Positions 54,596-63,200 of a stretch of 63,989 nt of DNA are shown one piece after another. A program made the position numbers and the translations under genes. A model generated the notes under the pieces. The model was given only the letters and a program-made list of their open reading frames with translations, searched no databases and was not told the origin of the DNA. This DNA comes from Bacteroidales bacterium (GTDB taxonomy: Bacteria > Bacteroidota > Bacteroidia > Bacteroidales > FEN-979). The first letter of the stretch is position 1; every line of letters starts with the position of its first letter. The stretch lies in the NCBI GenBank assembly GCA_023231005.1, contig JALNWG010000019.1, positions 1 through 63,989 of the forward strand, in the 5' to 3' direction.

Positions 54596-55262
54596 AAGGG
54601 ACTACTTTTCCATGTTCACACATCAGTGTCCGGGCTGGATATCTATCGAAAAAGGTATAATTATGGGTCGCCATTATTACAGCCCGGCCTGTTTTTGAAA
54701 TATCCATCAACAAACTGATTATTCCTTCGGAACTTTCCGGGTCAAGGTTCCCGGTAGGTTCATCTGCCAGAATTACTTCCGGGTCGTTAACCAAAGCACG
54801 GGCAATGGCTACCCGTTGCTGTTCTCCCCCCGATAACTGATGGGGCATCTTTCCCCCTTTATTCCCAAGATTTACCTTGGCTAACACTTCCAACAAACGT
54901 TTTTGCATCTCCCGTTTGTCTTTCCATCCGGTAGCCCGCATAACAAAAAACAGATTTTCATTGACCGATCGGTCCATTAACAATTGAAAATCCTGAAAAA
55001 CAATTCCCAATTTTCGTCTTAAATAGGGAACATCTCTTGTACGTAACTTCCGCAAATCAAAACCGGCAACCCGGGCAATTCCGACACGGACCGGTAATTC
55101 TGCGTAAATTGTCTTCAATAAACTGCTTTTTCCAGTACCGGTTTTCCCAATCAAATAAAGAAATTCACCCTTGCAAATATTTAGGGTAATATTGGCCAGA
55201 ATGAGATTTTCATTCTGATAAACTGAAACCCTGTCGAGTTCAATACTGCTTTCAGCCGTCAT
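54579..55262 (-). CDS. ftsE: Cell-division ABC ATPase FtsE
   Basis: The 227-residue protein has Walker A LIGKTGTGKSSLL, Q-loop VFQDFQLL, signature LSGGEQQRVAIARALV and Walker B VILADEPTGNLDP, with the H-loop ATHNY. The sequence fits FtsE/LolD-type ATPases; SVYQNENLILANITL and DVPYLRRKLGIVFQD are FtsE-like. FtsE with FtsX activates peptidoglycan hydrolases at the septum; ftsX is not in this window, which is common in Bacteroidota. Confidence 0.85.
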   Translation of the reverse strand: MTAESSIELDRVSVYQNENLILANITLNICKGEFLYLIGKTGTGKSSLLKTIYAELPVRVGIARVAGFDLRKLRTRDVPYLRRKLGIVFQDFQLLMDRSVNENLFFVMRATGWKDKREMQKRLLEVLAKVNLGNKGGKMPHQLSGGEQQRVAIARALVNDPEVILADEPTGNLDPESSEGIISLLMDISKTGRAVIMATHNYTFFDRYPARTLMCEHGKVVPFNPQE

Positions 55263-55279
55263 GTTATAAGGTTTTCCGA

Positions 55280-55483
55280 TTAAAATTCCAGTTTCCTGAT
55301 TTGACCATAATCAAGCTCATTAGCGATCTGGAGAATCTTATCCGTTTTTTCAAGCAGGTTGCAATGCGATAAAGCCGTTTTTGGATTGTTCGCTTTAAAA
55401 TATGCAATCAACGAAAAATTTTCATCCCGGATCTGAATATAATCCGGAATCTTTTTTGTCCCCCTGATCTTTAATATATACAT
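55280..55483 (-). CDS. Small hypothetical protein, 67 residues
   Basis: The 67-residue protein begins MYILKIRGTKKIPDYIQIRD and contains a NPKTALSHCNLL segment. It has no recognised domain, is soluble, and has mixed alpha/beta composition. It lies 17 bp upstream of ftsE and 17 bp after the large membrane-protein gene, in the same direction, so it is probably a real gene of this operon. Function unknown. Confidence 0.6.
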   Translation of the reverse strand: MYILKIRGTKKIPDYIQIRDENFSLIAYFKANNPKTALSHCNLLEKTDKILQIANELDYGQIRKLEF

Positions 55484-55500
55484 CTTACCTGTTTCTTGCT

Positions 55501-57345
55501 TTATAACTTTATTTTTTCCGGCATCAGGATCCCTTCAATTTTCCGATAATCGGGCTCATCTTTCATCGAAATAAAACCGATTTTCAAATCGTCAACATAC
55601 AACTTATATAATGGCGATGGATTGAAAAAGTAAACTTTTGCCGTCCCTTTTCCAGGCAAATCGCGGGGTACATAAAAAGCAGCTTCTATCTTTGTCCATT
55701 GATCTGCCGGAACAAACTTTTCAAGGATGAATTGATTATAGCTTAAACTCTTTCCTTCTGACTGATAATCTACCACCAATGTTGCTTCCGTCATCTCTTT
55801 CGGTGCCAGAACCCAGGCCTCGATCCGGATAAGTCTGTTCCCTGTTGTAAACAACGAATCCAAACCGGTTTCCAACCCAAGGCTGTATGGGATCTTTTTA
55901 TCTGCACGGGAAGACCAATGTCCTTGATGAAAAACAGAATCATAACGGGTACGTGGATTCATCCAGGCTGGTCCCCGATCGGTTTCCATATCATTTGAGA
56001 AGATTTTTTGAGACGCAATGCCCTGTTCGGGAAGATATACTTTGGCCTTTTGATTCAAACTAAAAAACGAATCCCAGTACATCGCCTTGCTGATGTTGTA
56101 GGGAGGAAATATCCATCGGGTATGCTGATAAAATTGAAGCAGGTTTAGCCCAATCAGCAATACAAGAACCGTAGTAAGCAATCCTCTCCACATCCTGGAT
56201 TTTAAAGATTGAAAAAGGAATAAAAGAAGTAACGCCACAAGTGGGTAGATGTCGACAAAGATCCGCTGACCGCATTTGGAGGCATAATACCAAACCCACC
56301 AGCAGGAAGAAACATAGATAAAAATGATCAGGAACCCAGTCAGCCAATAAAAGCGGAACCGGTTTTGTTTAAAGAGACCAATCAATCCAATGAGCGAAAT
56401 AAAAGCAATCGGGGTATAGATAAACCATCCGCGGTTATAACTAAAAAGCAATTGCAGGGCATGAGGATGGAAGAAAGAAAGTTTTTCTCCGCAATAGGTA
56501 TATACCAGCCATTTCCCGGTTTGCATGTGCCAAAGAAGTAAGGGAACCGAGATTAATATCAGCGCCGGGATGATGCCGCGGATCAGGGTCATTTTTTCAG
56601 AAATAACCTTTTGGAAGGTGGTTCGCAATTGCGTCCAGCTCCCGGCCAGGAATGGAACCAATAAAACGATCAGTCCATTGGTGGGACGGATCAGAAAAAT
56701 CAGAACCAGTAAAAAGAGGGAACGGATAAACCATTTGGGCCGGTAATCGTGAAAGAGATTGTAACAAGTACAGCAAAATCCCGTGATTAGTGCAAATGAA
56801 TAAACATGGGTCATGGAAGGCTCTACAATGCTATAAAAGATCAGGTTTGTTCCCAGAATAATAGTGAGGGTGAGGAAGGCCGCCCGCTTTTCACCGGAGC
56901 CGAACTTCTTCAGAAGCCGTTGCAGCCATCGTGCCCCCAGCCAGAGGAAAAGCAAGGCTGAAAAAGCAATGGCATATTGATAGGGGAGGGAATAACCATC
57001 CTGTGGAAAAATCTCCAGGTAAGCCATTAGGTGACCGAACAGAAAAAAAGGCAGCCAAAGGATGGCGAGTCCCGGGAAATATTTATTGACAGTGCGGGAA
57101 CCTGCCTGGTTTCTGAATTCCTTGAAGACAGATTTGTTTGCCGGGTAATATTGGGCTTCATATTGTTCCACAAACTTATATTGCAGATCGTGATAAATGA
57201 AAATGGCAGGCAGGTATGCATAATAGCCCTTTCCATCGCTGTTGATGATCCGGTCCCAGCTTCGTTCGGGAGATTTGAATCCGATAAAGAGCAGGATGTA
57301 AAAAATCAGAACGAACTCCGGGGTGTATTTGTAGAGGTATTTCAT
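55501..57345 (-). CDS. Polytopic membrane protein, glycosyltransferase-like (GT-C architecture)
   Basis: The 614-residue protein has about 11-12 transmembrane helices to residue 430 and a soluble beta-rich C-terminus of ~180 residues. Early luminal acidic motif: INSDGKGYYAYLPAI, with an Asp as in GT-C (ArnT/PMT-like) glycosyltransferases after the first helix. The acceptor is unknown. It lies 7 bp downstream of rlmB. The alternative is an unrelated integral membrane enzyme; the GT-C idea rests on layout and the N-terminal Asp only. Confidence 0.65.
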   Translation of the reverse strand: MKYLYKYTPEFVLIFYILLFIGFKSPERSWDRIINSDGKGYYAYLPAIFIYHDLQYKFVEQYEAQYYPANKSVFKEFRNQAGSRTVNKYFPGLAILWLPFFLFGHLMAYLEIFPQDGYSLPYQYAIAFSALLFLWLGARWLQRLLKKFGSGEKRAAFLTLTIILGTNLIFYSIVEPSMTHVYSFALITGFCCTCYNLFHDYRPKWFIRSLFLLVLIFLIRPTNGLIVLLVPFLAGSWTQLRTTFQKVISEKMTLIRGIIPALILISVPLLLWHMQTGKWLVYTYCGEKLSFFHPHALQLLFSYNRGWFIYTPIAFISLIGLIGLFKQNRFRFYWLTGFLIIFIYVSSCWWVWYYASKCGQRIFVDIYPLVALLLLFLFQSLKSRMWRGLLTTVLVLLIGLNLLQFYQHTRWIFPPYNISKAMYWDSFFSLNQKAKVYLPEQGIASQKIFSNDMETDRGPAWMNPRTRYDSVFHQGHWSSRADKKIPYSLGLETGLDSLFTTGNRLIRIEAWVLAPKEMTEATLVVDYQSEGKSLSYNQFILEKFVPADQWTKIEAAFYVPRDLPGKGTAKVYFFNPSPLYKLYVDDLKIGFISMKDEPDYRKIEGILMPEKIKL

Positions 57346-57352
57346 GCCAATA

Positions 57353-58093
57353 TTATTTCATCCGGCGTTGACGGAGCGCTTCAAATAAGATAACTCCGGA
57401 AGCAACCGAAACATTTAATGATTCAATTTCTCCCAATACCGGGATTCGTACCACCTTATCTGTAAGTTTGAGATACTCTTCCGAAATGCCTTCCCCTTCG
57501 GAACCCATGATCAGAGCCATCGGTTTATTATAATCTGCCTCAGTATAGTCATTTGGGGTCTTTTCAGAAGCTGCTATAATGGAAAGCCCGCTGTTTTTCA
57601 TGAATTCAATGGTCTCTTTGATGTTTTGCGACCGAACCACCGGGAGCTTATAGAGCGCCCCCGCTGAGGTCTTGATGGCATCGGAGTTGATTTGTGCAGA
57701 ACCTCTGGCAGGCAGAATCAGTCCATCTACCCCGGCACATTCAGCCGTACGGGCAATAGCGCCGACATTACGCACATCGGTCACGCGGTCGAGGATAAGA
57801 AACAGCGGCATACGCCCTTGCTCAAAAACAAAAGGGATCAAATCCTCAATCCTTTGATAGGTGATCTCCGAAACATAAGAGATCACCCCCTGGTGATTCT
57901 GTCGGGATAACCGGTTGAGTTTTTCAATGGGAACGAACTGAAACGGGATCTCCAGCGTTCTTATCAAGTCGAATAATTCGCGGAAACCTTCTCCTTTCAA
58001 ACCATTTTGCAGGAAAATCTTTTCCAGCTCTTTCCCCGATTTGATGGCTTCAATTGCAGGACGAATGCCATAAATGTATGTTTCTTTTTTCAT
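57353..58093 (-). CDS. rlmB: 23S rRNA 2'-O-methyltransferase RlmB (TrmH family)
   Basis: The 246-residue protein has an N-terminal substrate-binding domain (about 1-75, TYIYGIRPAIEAIKSGKELEK) and a SPOUT domain with DRVTDVRNVGAIARTAECAG, ALIMGSEGEGISEEYL and RIPVLGEIESLNVSVASGVILFEALR (given in part). It is predicted to methylate G2251 of 23S rRNA. Its ATG overlaps the rmuC stop as ATGA. Confidence 0.92.
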   Translation of the reverse strand: MKKETYIYGIRPAIEAIKSGKELEKIFLQNGLKGEGFRELFDLIRTLEIPFQFVPIEKLNRLSRQNHQGVISYVSEITYQRIEDLIPFVFEQGRMPLFLILDRVTDVRNVGAIARTAECAGVDGLILPARGSAQINSDAIKTSAGALYKLPVVRSQNIKETIEFMKNSGLSIIAASEKTPNDYTEADYNKPMALIMGSEGEGISEEYLKLTDKVVRIPVLGEIESLNVSVASGVILFEALRQRRMK

Positions 58094-59448
58094 ATTTCGC
58101 TATTCAAATCATCTGATTTATCCATCAGTTTTTTCGGGATATCTTTACTCGTTTTGGCCCCCAGCTCTTTTAATTTTTCTACCCTTCCAACCAGATTCCC
58201 GGTTCCGGAGGATATCTTTTTATGGGCTTCGTCGTAAGTTTTTTTTACGGTATCCAGTTGGTTTCCTATTTTTTCCAGATCAGACAGAAAGGAGACGAAT
58301 TTGTCGTAAAGCAATCCTCCCTGACGAGCAATCTCGATGGCATTCTGGGTTTGTTTTTCATGCTTCCAAATGGAAGAAACAGTTTTCAAAGTAGCTAACA
58401 AGGTAGTCGGACTCACGATCACCACATTTCGTTCCCAGGCGTATGAAAATAATTCCGCATCACTTTGAACTGCTACACTAAAGGAAGATTCGATGGGGAT
58501 GAAAAGCAATACGTAATCGGGGGTGTCGAGGACATCAAGGTTCTGATAGTTTTTTTCGCTAAGAATTTTTACATGGTTGCGGATAGAGAGCAGGTGAAGT
58601 TTCATCTGCTTTTCCTTCTCCTCCAGCGTTTCGGCTGCCACAAAATCGTTGTAAGCAACAAGCGAAACCTTTGAATCCACGATGATGTGCTTGTTATCGG
58701 GGAGGTTAATGATCACATCGGGCCGGTAAATATCACCCTGCTCCGACCGGGTGGAAAATTCCCGCATATATTCGAGACCTTTAACCAATCCTGAGCTTTC
58801 GAGAACCCTTTCGAGGACCAGTTCTCCCCAGTTGCCCTGTTTTTTGGTGTCGGATTTCAGAGCAGTAGTGAGGTTTTTTGCATCGGTACTGATTTGCTGA
58901 TTCAGTTCGGCCAGAGTTTTAATCTCTTTTTCCAAAGAAAACCGTTGTTTTGATTCTTTGTCGTATGTGTCTTCCACTTTTTTCTCAAAGTCGCGGATCT
59001 TTTCGCCTAAGGGTTTAAGGATCTCATTCAGTTTGATATGGTTCTGGTCGGTAAATTTCTGGGTTTTCTCTTCCAGAATCTCATTGGCCAGGTTTTTAAA
59101 TTCAATCCGGAAGCGTTCATTCAGCTTTTCGAGGTCTGCTTTTTGTTCCCGGAGCTTTTCCAGAATGTTGTTGTACTCGGTTGTTTTGGATGAAAGCTGG
59201 CGGTTTAGTTCGAGTATGTCAGCCTCTTTCACCGACATTAGTTTTTTTACCGACTCCAATTGTTCCGAGAGCATTCTTCCCTGTTCTTCAAGAACACGTT
59301 TATCGGCAGCAAGGGTTTCAATTTGTGATTTGAGCTGATCCAATTCAGCAACGGACCCGGGATGGGCTGTTTTGATTATCCTGAGATAGAGCAAGACAAA
59401 ACCGCTTATGAGCACAATGCCAAGAATGACGAGCAGAATTTCTGACAT
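58090..59448 (-). CDS. rmuC: DNA recombination protein RmuC
   Basis: The 452-residue protein has one N-terminal transmembrane helix (about 5-23), a long coiled coil (about 30-185), then the RmuC nuclease-like domain: GNWGELVLERVLESSGL, RPDVIINLPDNKHIIVDSKVSLVAYNDFV (given in part), DYVLLFIPIESSFSVAV and VVIVSPTTLLATLKTV. RmuC limits inversions at short inverted repeats. It is first in the rmuC-rlmB-GT-hypothetical-ftsE operon. Confidence 0.95.
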   Translation of the reverse strand: MSEILLVILGIVLISGFVLLYLRIIKTAHPGSVAELDQLKSQIETLAADKRVLEEQGRMLSEQLESVKKLMSVKEADILELNRQLSSKTTEYNNILEKLREQKADLEKLNERFRIEFKNLANEILEEKTQKFTDQNHIKLNEILKPLGEKIRDFEKKVEDTYDKESKQRFSLEKEIKTLAELNQQISTDAKNLTTALKSDTKKQGNWGELVLERVLESSGLVKGLEYMREFSTRSEQGDIYRPDVIINLPDNKHIIVDSKVSLVAYNDFVAAETLEEKEKQMKLHLLSIRNHVKILSEKNYQNLDVLDTPDYVLLFIPIESSFSVAVQSDAELFSYAWERNVVIVSPTTLLATLKTVSSIWKHEKQTQNAIEIARQGGLLYDKFVSFLSDLEKIGNQLDTVKKTYDEAHKKISSGTGNLVGRVEKLKELGAKTSKDIPKKLMDKSDDLNSEI

Positions 59449-59464
59449 ACCGTACGATTTGATA

Positions 59465-59495
59465 CAAAAGTACCGTTAAAAAATCAAAGGGCAAA
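59465..59495 (-). promoter_or_regulatory. Full Bacteroidota promoter for rmuC
   Basis: On the minus strand TTTG (59492-59495) and TACTTTTG (59465-59472) are separated by 19 nt, 16 nt before the rmuC ATG. The -33 sits 5 bp past the ndpA stop. Confidence 0.7.
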
Positions 59496-59500
59496 ATGTC

Positions 59501-60547
59501 TCAACTTTCGTCCTTGTAATAGATTTTATAATATTTCCTTCCATCTTGTTCTACTCCTTGCTCAATAAGCTGTCTGTCCCCATGAATATAAATGTGAAAG
59601 TTTTTATCCAACTTCAAAACGCTTTTAAAAACCCTTTCTTGCTTTTTCACAGCCTTCGGCGATATTTCAAAGCTGTCTGCTAATTCAATGTCGTTTGTTT
59701 TTCTGTATGCCGAATCGAAGTTGCTAAATGATTTTATAATTTCTGTATCTTGAAATACTTCTTCCTCAAATTCTTTCTTGTCAAAATTCTCATGATTCTT
59801 GAAATACCCAACTGAACGGTTCAGGAAATCGATTTTATCGGCTTTGCTTAATTCAAATTCTTCTGAAATTTGTTTGGTGACGAAGTTCTTGGTAATATTC
59901 ATAAACTCCTTTGTATGATGGTAATCATCGCAACACGATTTAAGTTGTAGAAAAGTGTCTTTCCAGTATTGGGCTTCAACAGATTTATTTGATTTATCAA
60001 CGATGCAAATTTTATATCCGGAATCTTTATCGGTGTTCAAAATTAAACACCCCTTGTCAAGTTTGTCAATGTTAATTCCATCATCATACTGAATTATAAA
60101 ATCTTCTTCGCTGCTATCCAATTTTAGAAATGATTGTCTGTTTTCAGATTTGAAAATTCCAATTGCATCAATCGATCTGTCTTCAAATTTTATATCAGAG
60201 AGGTAGGCAATAAAAAGGTCTCCTGATTTTATTTGAGGATGTATGGAAAGTTCATAAAGATGTTTTGCAACATTTACCGAGTTTTCATACAACGATTTGG
60301 CAGTATTAAAAATCTGCGAAGTAAAGTTGAACAAAGGATTCAAGGTAAAATCATCATTCGTAAAACTGAAGGAATAAAACTCGGGATCGGAAAATGGAGA
60401 TAGAAAAAATTTTAAAAGCAATTCTCTTACCTTCAGACCAGATGTGTTGAGTAACGATTTTGAAAGGCGAAGTTCTTCACCATTGGTCTTATTTCCGATG
60501 CTGTGGACTGCCACTGCTTCAATGTTGCTGTTTGTATAATCAATCAT
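59501..60547 (-). CDS. ndpA: Nucleoid-associated protein, NdpA/NA37 family
   Basis: The 348-residue protein has family motifs ALAVHSIGNK-like at residues 10-20 (VAVHSIGNKTNGEELRLS), LFIAYLSDIKFEDRSIDAIGIFKSE (given in part), LDKGCLILNTDKDSGYKICIVD, YWKDTFLQLK and the C-terminal IHGDRQLIEQG. NdpA-type proteins bind DNA and are associated with the nucleoid; the molecular role is not known. It overlaps the methyltransferase gene by 8 bp and lies in an operon with higBA, which is an unusual setting. Confidence 0.8.
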   Translation of the reverse strand: MIDYTNSNIEAVAVHSIGNKTNGEELRLSKSLLNTSGLKVRELLLKFFLSPFSDPEFYSFSFTNDDFTLNPLFNFTSQIFNTAKSLYENSVNVAKHLYELSIHPQIKSGDLFIAYLSDIKFEDRSIDAIGIFKSENRQSFLKLDSSEEDFIIQYDDGINIDKLDKGCLILNTDKDSGYKICIVDKSNKSVEAQYWKDTFLQLKSCCDDYHHTKEFMNITKNFVTKQISEEFELSKADKIDFLNRSVGYFKNHENFDKKEFEEEVFQDTEIIKSFSNFDSAYRKTNDIELADSFEISPKAVKKQERVFKSVLKLDKNFHIYIHGDRQLIEQGVEQDGRKYYKIYYKDES

Positions 60548-61592
60548 GATCAGTTAATTTGTTTAGGTCACAAATGTTTTTAGTTGTTGCGAGTTTTTGC
60601 AAAAACGAGTTGCTTAGGCATTTTTCAATTTCTGCATAGGAATGTGCGTTTTTAATTACCCAATCAAAAATCTTCCATCGAAAGCAGGAAAGCAATGAAT
60701 CTTCAATCCAATATAAAAATTTAGTTTTGGGGCTAAAATGTTCCATCTTTTTTATTTTGATATATATGTCAAAACCATCCGATACGTCATGCCATAAATC
60801 AACAAATGCATAGTCAAATTTTTTGTCTGGCATTTGTTTCTCGGTATATTCATAAGCATCAACGGAAATGATCTCCACTTTTTCTTTCTCTTGAAATTGT
60901 GGAAGTATATAACGTTTAAAAAGTTGAATGACTTCGTTGTTGCGTTCAACAACTGTAATGTGTTGCACCCTTTTTTTAATTGAAGCCATATAGACAAAGT
61001 ATCCGAGTCCGAGTCCGAATGTAACCACCTCGCCTTCAACAATGTCGATGGCTGGTTGCATGGTTTCTATCTCGTTTGGTTTGATAGCCATCCATTCGTG
61101 ATCATTTTCCATAATAGCCGGAAATCGTAATTCTTCATTGAAAAAACCAATACGTGGAATTTCTTTAAAATCTGTATCCAAAACAAGATCATTGTAAATA
61201 AAAGTTTCGTAAGGCTTGTATTTTTGGTACTTTAACTCCCAATTGCCGAACTTTACTTCCGGAATCAGAATGTTTCGATAGTAAGGATTATTGACGTATG
61301 ATTTTGTTTCCAGTTTTTTAATCGCCCTGCAAAAATAATCACGAGCCAATTGTTTGTCTCGTTCATTGTTTTCGGTGTCAAGTCCGCAAAAACTTGTCAA
61401 CAATGCAAAATATATAGTTTCTTCCGACAGAGAGCCGCTGCTGTTGAAACATTCCATCAGCTCTTTTGTGATAAAGCACGGATTATTGTTTAGATAATCG
61501 CAAAGCATCCAACTGAAATCATTGTTTCTTTGTCTTATCTTCGTGAGTTCCTTCACTTTTTCAATATCGTCAACGCTAAAATTCTGGCACAT
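60540..61592 (-). CDS. Class I SAM-dependent methyltransferase-like protein
   Basis: The 350-residue protein starts at the ATG at 61592 (a TTG at 61601 adds three residues). The N-terminal ~180 residues are of unknown fold. A Rossmann core follows with motif I GEVVTFGLGLGYFVYMAS, motif II TVVERNNEVIQLFKRY (acidic residue binding the SAM ribose), motif III VEIISVDAYEYTEKQ and motif IV DYAFVDLWHDVSDG, resembling spermidine-synthase-like proteins. The substrate is unknown. The start is 12 bp past the higA stop and the end overlaps ndpA by 8 bp. Confidence 0.75.
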   Translation of the reverse strand: MCQNFSVDDIEKVKELTKIRQRNNDFSWMLCDYLNNNPCFITKELMECFNSSGSLSEETIYFALLTSFCGLDTENNERDKQLARDYFCRAIKKLETKSYVNNPYYRNILIPEVKFGNWELKYQKYKPYETFIYNDLVLDTDFKEIPRIGFFNEELRFPAIMENDHEWMAIKPNEIETMQPAIDIVEGEVVTFGLGLGYFVYMASIKKRVQHITVVERNNEVIQLFKRYILPQFQEKEKVEIISVDAYEYTEKQMPDKKFDYAFVDLWHDVSDGFDIYIKIKKMEHFSPKTKFLYWIEDSLLSCFRWKIFDWVIKNAHSYAEIEKCLSNSFLQKLATTKNICDLNKLTDHD

Positions 61593-61604
61593 AAAATTCA
61601 ACTT

Positions 61605-61973
61605 TTATCTCGTCAGTTGATAATCATTTATTAAAAGTCCTGGTGATAAATTTAATCGCCTGTTCAAATTTCGAATCATATCAACGGTCAATTTACGTTT
61701 TCGGTTTAAAATCTCGGAAACCCTGCTTTTTCCGCCAATCGCATCAACCAAATCAACTTGTTTCAAATGCATCTCTTCCATTCTAATCTTTATTGCTTCA
61801 ATCGGGTCTGGTGCTTCAATTGGATAATGTTTCTTTTCATATTCATCAATCATTAGACCAAGAATATCGGCTTCGTCACTTTCAGGTGTCCCAATAGCCG
61901 AATCAAAGATCAGTTCTAATCTTTTTAGTGCATTTTTATAATCAGCTTCTGTTTTTATCGGTTTTATATTCAT
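61605..61973 (-). CDS. higA: HigA-family antitoxin
   Basis: The 122-residue protein starts at the ATG at 61973. The N-terminal part (NIKPIKTEADYKNALKRLEL) and acidic linker (GTPESDEADILGLMIDEYEKKHYPI, given in part) are typical of HigA. The C-terminal HTH (LKQVDLVDAIGGKSRVSEILN) binds the operator. It neutralises HigB and represses the operon. The gene lies 12 bp after higB, toxin first. Confidence 0.9.
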   Translation of the reverse strand: MNIKPIKTEADYKNALKRLELIFDSAIGTPESDEADILGLMIDEYEKKHYPIEAPDPIEAIKIRMEEMHLKQVDLVDAIGGKSRVSEILNRKRKLTVDMIRNLNRRLNLSPGLLINDYQLTR

Positions 61974-61985
61974 AGCCAAATATTT

Positions 61986-62282
61986 TTAAATTGTGCTTGA
62001 ATCAATCTTATCATATTCATTATGAGCCCCTATGAATCGGATAAAAATCCATTGTTTCTCATAATTAAATTTGGCAACGATCCTATAAAAATTGCCCTTT
62101 ATATTAAAAACTATCCTACTATTCTTTAGAATATTTGCATTTGCATACGTCTGCTCTACATCATTCGGACTTTTCCAATTTACATTCATTGCTGTATCAT
62201 ACCAAGTTTTAAGATATTGCTCTGTGTCAGGATGTAATTCCCAATATTCTCTTAATGTACTTTTTGCAAATATTCTTTCCAT
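61986..62282 (-). CDS. higB: HigB-family mRNA interferase toxin
   Basis: The 98-residue protein has the HigB signature: ANANILKNSRIVFNIKGNFYRIVAKFNY (given in part) and FIRFIGAHNEYDKID, the RelE-fold C-terminal active-site strand. It cleaves mRNA on the ribosome when free of HigA. It is first in a four-gene operon with higA, the methyltransferase and ndpA, behind a TATATTTG promoter box. Confidence 0.9.
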   Translation of the reverse strand: MERIFAKSTLREYWELHPDTEQYLKTWYDTAMNVNWKSPNDVEQTYANANILKNSRIVFNIKGNFYRIVAKFNYEKQWIFIRFIGAHNEYDKIDSSTI

Positions 62283-62300
62283 TTAGACAAAATCATGATG

Positions 62301-62308
62301 CAAATATA
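62301..62308 (-). promoter_or_regulatory. -7 element for the higB-higA-methyltransferase-ndpA operon
   Basis: TATATTTG on the minus strand, 18 nt upstream of the higB ATG, matches TAnnTTTG. No -33 TTG at normal spacing. Confidence 0.5.
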
Positions 62309-62370
62309 ATAAACAATTCTCATTTTGGGAACTTATTATTGGGTGGCGGGTTTCCAGAGAAAATACAACG

Positions 62371-62490
62371 ATGGGGGAGCATGGCATGTTCCCCGCAGGC
62401 GCGGCCTTCGCGGATGCTGATGCGGCATCCGGGGTAAAGTTGGCAGGAAGGCAATATAGGCTCTACCTGTCGGCGGGGTGGCCTATTCGA
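62371..62490. repeat. GC-rich hairpin island
   Basis: This 120-bp stretch is clearly richer in G+C than its AT-rich surroundings and has no credible ORF. It holds two strong hairpins: GGGGAGCATG/CATGTTCCCC (62374-62383 and 62385-62394, one G-T mismatch) and the perfect CGGATGC/GCATCCG (62411-62417 and 62425-62431). It looks like a REP/MITE-type intergenic repeat, which needs copies elsewhere in the genome to confirm. Confidence 0.45.
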
Positions 62491-62501
62491 TTATGTGCAT
62501 T

Positions 62502-62975
62502 TTATTTTTTAAATACTTGCCATTTCAAATATCTTGATTTGGTTGGAGATTGCGAATTGTTTTCATAAAAATCAATTTTACATTCTCCTGATACGTCCGA
62601 AAATACCATTGATAAATCTAATGAACTTCCTTTATTTGATGAAAATGTTTGTTGATTTAAAGTTGTATCATAATCAGAAATATTCCAATTTTGATTTGAC
62701 GCAGAAATGAAAAACCAGGATGCTTTGCTACTAGAACTTAAATTTGTCATTATAATTTTTAATGTTGCATCTGTTTGGAGATTTGCAGCAAAACTAAATT
62801 CTAATTGAGGATTAATGACAGTACTATCTGCCATATTTAGAATATTATTACCAAAAATACCTGTCACAGGATAGGTAATTGATGTTTGCTTTTCCGGAGT
62901 TGTTTCGGATTTTTTACATTGAGTAAAAATCAAAATTGGGGTTAAAATCGCTAAAATAAGTAAGTTGCTTTTCAT
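62502..62975 (-). CDS. Small putative lipoprotein
   Basis: The 157-residue protein has a signal peptide with lipobox (LIFTQC followed by KKSETTPE). The mature part is Ser/Asn/Thr-rich and probably beta-sandwich-like, with no recognised motif. It ends just before the GC-rich island. A TATATTTG box on the minus strand at 63080-63087 could drive it with a long leader. It may be an accessory surface protein. Confidence 0.6.
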   Translation of the reverse strand: MKSNLLILAILTPILIFTQCKKSETTPEKQTSITYPVTGIFGNNILNMADSTVINPQLEFSFAANLQTDATLKIIMTNLSSSSKASWFFISASNQNWNISDYDTTLNQQTFSSNKGSSLDLSMVFSDVSGECKIDFYENNSQSPTKSRYLKWQVFKK

Positions 62976-63200
62976 ATCTTTTGTTCTTATTGGTTAATTT
63001 GACTTGGATATTTTATCAAAGAGATTATAATAAATTGCACATATCAATTATGAATTTGATCTGCAAATTACTAAAAAAACAAATATACATGTTGAAATGA
63101 TATTTTATTGCAGGCAAATCCGAGTTGGACGAATTTGCGTCACTGGTTTTTTTAATGGAGTGGAATCACTCCCCGAATGTTAAGCAATTATCTTAAAAAG

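Noticed and set aside
59501..62282. Restriction-modification system
   Set aside because: The methyltransferase lacks DNA-MTase motifs such as DPPY or NPPF and no nuclease gene accompanies it.
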